Assembly (NCBI GenBank): GCA_015492915.1
Contig: WGED01000639.1
Span: 1-8,956 of the forward strand
Length of the DNA stretch: 8,956 nucleotides
Reading direction: 5' to 3'
Source: Cyclobacteriaceae bacterium
Lineage (GTDB): Bacteria > Bacteroidota > Bacteroidia > Cytophagales > Cyclobacteriaceae
Made by a program: the position numbers and the translations under genes. Shown piece by piece: positions 5,361 to 8,956 of the stretch; positions within the stretch are counted from its first letter, which is position 1, and every line of letters begins with the position of its first letter. The notes beneath the pieces were generated by a model. It saw only the letters and a list, made by a program, of their open reading frames with translations. It searched no databases and was not told the DNA's origin.

Positions 5361-7073
5361 ATGCAGGAGCTTCATGAAATTTTAAAGTTAATTGACAGTC
5401 AGATTGGCGGGTCGCAGTGGTTTATCTATCTGTTGCTGTTCACGGGCGTCTTCTTTACCTTTTATCTTAAATTTCCCCAGATCAGATATTTCAGGCATGC
5501 CCTTAGGATCGTTAAAGGAAAATATGACAAAAAAAGCGATGTGGGCGACACCTCCCACTTTCAGGCGCTGGCTACTGCGTTGTCGGGCACGGTCGGTACG
5601 GGCAACATCGCCGGTGTGGCGCTGGCCATCTATCTCGGAGGCCCTGCTGCGCTGTTCTGGATGCTTATGACTGCGGCTGTGGGTATGACGACGAAGTTTG
5701 TCGAAGTAACCATTTCGCATAAATACCGGGAGAAGGCCGGAGACGGCACCATCGCCGGCGGGCCGATGTATTATATGAAAAATGCGGATTTCAGCCTCTT
5801 TGGTTTCAAACTCAACCTGAAATGGATGGCCGTACTCTTTGCTATTGCAACAGTCTTTTCATCTTTCGGCACTGGCAATCTGCCACAGATCAACAGCATC
5901 TCCAATTCGGTATTGATGACTTTTGGAGTGGATAAATGGATTACCGGTCTTGTGCTTTCATTGCTCCTCGCGTTTGTTATCATCGGCGGTATCAGGCGTA
6001 TCGCCAAGGTGACCGAAAAGCTTGTGCCTGCCATGGCGCTGATCTATTTTTTTGGCGCGATCTCGGTGATACTCTATAATTATGAAAATATCATACCGTC
6101 CTTTATCGCTATTTTTTCGGATGTTTTTACAGGTACAGCTGCGACAGGCGGCTTTTTGGGAGCAGCTTTTACCTATGCCTTCAATCGCGGCGTCAACAGG
6201 GGGTTGTTCAGCAATGAAGCAGGTCAGGGATCAGCTCCAATTGCACACGCCGCTGCCAAGGCACATGAGCCGGTTTCCGAGGGAATGGTGGCCATACTCG
6301 AACCCTTCATCGATACGATAGTTATTTGTACACTTACAGGCCTTGTGCTGTTGTCATCGGGGGTATGGAAGGAAAAATATCTGAACACTTTCCAAAACGC
6401 CGACATGAAAGTGCTTGGCCGGGTATATCACGATGGCAACAAAGAAGACGTTGAGGAACTTTTTAAGTACGTCAATGGCGAAGCCAGCCCACAGTTTTTC
6501 GATGGTCAACTGGATATAAAGGAGGGTAAAATCATAAACAATGTGAGTATTTTACATGCCAGATCATTGGCGGAGGACGTGCGTGTGCTTATAAACAATA
6601 AACCTTTTACGGGGAGGTTAATGGTGAATGATGGCGATGTGGTTTACCCGGACGGAGATTTCAGGATTGAAGGGAGATCTTTGCTGCATAGTGCACCCCT
6701 TACAGCTACGGCATTCCAGAAAGGCTTTTTGGGAGAATATGGAAAATACATCGTTTCTATCGGTCTGCTGCTCTTTGCTTTTTCTACGGCTATCTCCTGG
6801 TCATATTATGGAGACAGAGCAATGACCTTTCTCTTTGGTTCAAAATCAGTAATGTATTACCGGATCGTATATGTTGTCGGGTTTTTTCTTGCAGCTCTGA
6901 TTGATACTACCATCATCTGGACACTTTCCGGAATTACCATTGCGTTGATGACCTTGCCAAACCTTGTGGGCATATTGCTCTTGAGAAAGGATATGAAATC
7001 GACAGTAAAAAAATACTGGAAAGATTTTAAGGAGGAATATCCAGATGAAAAGATACCGGATAAGATCGAATAA
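5361..7073 (+). CDS. AgcS-family alanine/glycine:cation symporter with a large internal insertion
   Basis: The 570-residue inner-membrane protein belongs to the alanine/glycine:cation symporter (AgcS, SSS-like fold) family, which imports Ala or Gly with Na+ or H+. Family signatures are clear: ALATALSGTVGTGNIAGVALA (69-89), GGPAALFWMLMTA (93-105), GTIAGGPMYYM (129-139), NRGVNRGLFSNEAGQGSAP (275-293) and LLLFAFSTAISWSYYG (469-484). Hydrophobic segments recur at about 20-36, 85-108, 155-175, 195-209, 222-238, 315-333, 462-480, 500-515 and 517-541. Typical members have about 450-480 residues; the excess is a hydrophilic insertion at about 337-445, between the segment ending SSGVW and the one starting APLTATAF. 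The start is the only in-frame ATG near the promoter; the ATG at 5347 is in another frame. Divergence from gcvT hints at glycine or alanine as substrate, which is not proven by sequence. Confidence 0.93.
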   Translation: MQELHEILKLIDSQIGGSQWFIYLLLFTGVFFTFYLKFPQIRYFRHALRIVKGKYDKKSDVGDTSHFQALATALSGTVGTGNIAGVALAIYLGGPAALFWMLMTAAVGMTTKFVEVTISHKYREKAGDGTIAGGPMYYMKNADFSLFGFKLNLKWMAVLFAIATVFSSFGTGNLPQINSISNSVLMTFGVDKWITGLVLSLLLAFVIIGGIRRIAKVTEKLVPAMALIYFFGAISVILYNYENIIPSFIAIFSDVFTGTAATGGFLGAAFTYAFNRGVNRGLFSNEAGQGSAPIAHAAAKAHEPVSEGMVAILEPFIDTIVICTLTGLVLLSSGVWKEKYLNTFQNADMKVLGRVYHDGNKEDVEELFKYVNGEASPQFFDGQLDIKEGKIINNVSILHARSLAEDVRVLINNKPFTGRLMVNDGDVVYPDGDFRIEGRSLLHSAPLTATAFQKGFLGEYGKYIVSIGLLLFAFSTAISWSYYGDRAMTFLFGSKSVMYYRIVYVVGFFLAALIDTTIIWTLSGITIALMTLPNLVGILLLRKDMKSTVKKYWKDFKEEYPDEKIPDKIE

Positions 7074-7281
7074 TAATCAAATCAATCAGGTAAAATTTTC
7101 GTTGTATAGATTATTGGCTTTTTTTAAACTTAAACAAAAGAAAGCGGTAACTTTGCACCCGATTTATTTTCCCCGGCAAAGGGTAAAACAATTAACGGGA
7201 AAAATAATTTTAATAGTTAAGATAAAACAGTAAAAAGTCGCCTGATTATTCATGAGGGTGGCATGAATTACAGAGAATAAA
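7074..7281 (+). promoter_or_regulatory. secA promoter and long leader
   Basis: TAACTTTG at 7148-7155 is an exact Bacteroidota -7 element (TAnnTTTG), with a T-rich stretch (7119-7125) rather than a clear -33 TTG upstream. Initiation would be near 7160, leaving an A/T-rich leader of about 120 bases before the secA ATG at 7282. The end of the leader holds GAGG (7254-7257) and a five-codon ORF (MNYRE, 7263-7280) that stops one base before the secA start. I see no strong terminator for the symporter gene here, so some read-through into secA is possible. Confidence 0.6.
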
Positions 7282-8956
7282 ATGATAGGTAAGGTTTTAA
7301 CAAAAATATTTGGCACCAAGTCTGATCGCGACATCAAGGAGATCATGCCTTATGTCGAAAAGACCAATAAGGAATATGCCAAAATTCATGATATCAGTGA
7401 TGATGAGTTAAGGGATAAGACCAAGGCTTTGAAAAAGAAAATAGCCGATTATCTCGCTGAGATCGACAAGCAAATCGAAGAATTGCAAAAGCAAGTGGAT
7501 GAAGCTCCTGAGATGGACCTTCAGGAAAAAGAGGCGATATTCAACAGGATTGACAAACTGAAAGAAGAGCGGGATGAAAAGCTTGAGGAAGTGTTAATGG
7601 AAATACTCCCCGAAGCATTTGCTGTCGTGAGGGAGACTGCCAGAAGATTTAAGGAAAATGGACAACTGGTAGTAACTGCCGAAATGTGGGATAAGCAGCA
7701 GGCTGCAAAATACGACCACATTACCATCGAAGGGGACAAGGCAATCTGGCACAATGAGTGGGAGGCTGCCGGTAACCGGGTAAAGTGGGACATGGTTCAT
7801 TATGATGTCCAACTCATTGGAGGTATTGTGCTGCATCAGGGTAAGATCGCGGAGATGGCAACGGGAGAAGGCAAAACACTTGTCGCAACGCTGCCGGCGT
7901 TTCTCAACGGTTTGTCAGGCGAGGGTGTACATATTGTGACTGTCAACGATTATCTCGCACGCAGGGACTCTGAATGGATGGGGCCGATTTTTGAATTTCA
8001 TGGCTTATCGGTCGACTGTATCGACAAGCACGAGCCCAACTCTGTAGCAAGACGCAACGCTTATTCCTGCGATGTCGTGTATGGCACGAATAATGAATTC
8101 GGCTTTGACTATCTGCGCGACAACATGGCAAGGGAAATCGATGAGCTTGTACAGCAAAAGCATCACTATGCCATCGTGGATGAGGTGGACTCGGTACTCA
8201 TCGATGAGGCAAGAACACCATTGATTATATCCGGGCCGGTACCCAAAGGAGATGAGCACCAGTTCCATGAGTTAAAGCCGAGAATACAAAGATTGGTGGA
8301 TGCTCAGAAAAAAGTAGTCAGTCAGTTTCTGATCGAAGCGAAAAAACTGATCAAAGAGGGCAATGAAAAGGACGGTGGAGTAGCGTTGTTCAGGGCTTTT
8401 CGGGGGTTACCGAAATATAAGCCCCTGATTAAATATCTTAGTGAGCCGGGCATCAGAACAATTCTACAGAAGACTGAGAATTATTTCCTTCAGGATAATT
8501 CCAAGATGATGCCGGAGGCGGATGCCCCACTATATTTCACAATCGATGAAAAAAACAATTCGATAGATCTTACGGAAAAAGGTATAGATCTCATCACAGC
8601 ACAGGGCGAGGATTCCAGCTTTTTTATACTGCCGGATATCGGTTCAAAAATCGCGGAATTTGAAAATGATAACGAACTTTCCGAGGAAGAGAAACTCAAG
8701 AAAAAGGAAGAATTGTTGCAGGATTATGCCGTCAAGGCAGACCGGATACATACCGTCAATCAGTTGCTCAAGGCCTATACCCTGTTTGAGAAAGATACCG
8801 AATACATCATCGTGGATGGCAAGGTGAAGATCGTTGATGAGCAGACCGGTCGTGTGATGGAGGGCAGGCGATATTCAGATGGTTTGCACCAGGCAATTGA
8901 AGCAAAGGAAAATGTGAAAGTGGAAGATGCCACACAAACCTATGCCACCATCACCC
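7282..8956 (+). CDS. secA: Preprotein translocase ATPase SecA, N-terminal part (runs off the right edge)
   Basis: SecA is the ATPase motor that pushes unfolded preproteins through SecYEG at the inner membrane. The window holds the first 558 residues with no stop, so the gene continues to the right. Visible features are the N-terminal KIFGTKSDRDIK region, a charged probably coiled-coil extension (about 55-105), the DVQLIGGIVLHQGKIAEM segment, the Walker A motif ATGEGKT (193-199), TVNDYLARRD, YGTNNEFGFDYLRDNM, the Walker B motif DEVDS (300-304) and DEARTPLIISGP. The preprotein-binding region follows and then DEQTGRVMEGRRYSDGLHQA near the edge. The extension at 55-105 and the additional charged stretch at about 320-470 are typical of the longer Bacteroidota SecA (about 1,100 residues). 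The ATG at 7282 is the only possible start because TGA occurs in frame at 7264. The C-terminal helicase half and any zinc-binding tail are outside the window. Confidence 0.97.
   Translation, partial: MIGKVLTKIFGTKSDRDIKEIMPYVEKTNKEYAKIHDISDDELRDKTKALKKKIADYLAEIDKQIEELQKQVDEAPEMDLQEKEAIFNRIDKLKEERDEKLEEVLMEILPEAFAVVRETARRFKENGQLVVTAEMWDKQQAAKYDHITIEGDKAIWHNEWEAAGNRVKWDMVHYDVQLIGGIVLHQGKIAEMATGEGKTLVATLPAFLNGLSGEGVHIVTVNDYLARRDSEWMGPIFEFHGLSVDCIDKHEPNSVARRNAYSCDVVYGTNNEFGFDYLRDNMAREIDELVQQKHHYAIVDEVDSVLIDEARTPLIISGPVPKGDEHQFHELKPRIQRLVDAQKKVVSQFLIEAKKLIKEGNEKDGGVALFRAFRGLPKYKPLIKYLSEPGIRTILQKTENYFLQDNSKMMPEADAPLYFTIDEKNNSIDLTEKGIDLITAQGEDSSFFILPDIGSKIAEFENDNELSEEEKLKKKEELLQDYAVKADRIHTVNQLLKAYTLFEKDTEYIIVDGKVKIVDEQTGRVMEGRRYSDGLHQAIEAKENVKVEDATQTYATIT

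Noticed and set aside
7117..7145. A/T-rich stem after the symporter as its terminator
   Set aside because: The 9-bp stem is almost entirely A-T with a large loop and no T tract after it; it overlaps the promoter region of secA instead.
7045..7233. A 62-codon + strand ORF overlapping the end of the symporter
   Set aside because: It starts inside the symporter in another frame, crosses the secA promoter and has a Lys/Gln-rich composition typical of A/T-rich intergenic DNA.

Overview
The window looks like chromosome from a member of the Bacteroidota (Bacteroidetes), probably uncultured or environmental; Cytophagales-like is only a guess. Four things point there. Exact matches to the Bacteroidota -7 promoter element TAnnTTTG sit in front of three genes. 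Shine-Dalgarno sequences are mostly weak or absent. There is a lipoprotein of a style common in the phylum. SecA carries the extra charged segments typical of Bacteroidota SecA. I see no insertion sequences, phage genes, CRISPR array, tRNA or rRNA.

Layout from left to right. (1) At the left edge is a + strand hypothetical protein with YD/RHS-like tyrosine-rich repeats; its frame is open to the edge. It is separated by a strong bidirectional terminator from (2) a convergent - strand gene for a 372-residue protein of the bacterial archaeo-eukaryotic release factor (baeRF) type, the group that includes the Balon ribosome-hibernation factor. (3) A 306-base divergent region follows, with a TGTCATT/AATGACA palindrome plus a third copy and a perfect 10-bp hairpin. 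(4) A + strand lipoprotein gene ends in a clear intrinsic terminator. (5) A - strand gene set runs gcvT, then comB, then a free-standing archaeal-type threonyl-tRNA synthetase editing domain, read from right to left. (6) A 257-base divergent region has a TAnnTTTG element facing each way. (7) A + strand AgcS-family amino acid:cation symporter has a roughly 109-residue insertion. (8) secA starts behind its own TAnnTTTG promoter and runs off the right edge.

Functional links. gcvT (glycine cleavage) and the AgcS-type alanine/glycine symporter are divergent neighbours, which would fit coordinated glycine or alanine handling. The gcvT-comB gap is 23 bases with a good ribosome binding site, so those two are probably cotranscribed; the editing-domain gene follows 95 bases later and may belong to the same transcript. 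The two translation-related genes, the Balon-like factor and the standalone editing domain, are the most interesting content. The editing domain appears to lack two residues I recall as catalytically important in the archaeal enzyme. No wholly new multi-gene system is evident; most of the window is ordinary housekeeping chromosome with a few unusual proteins.
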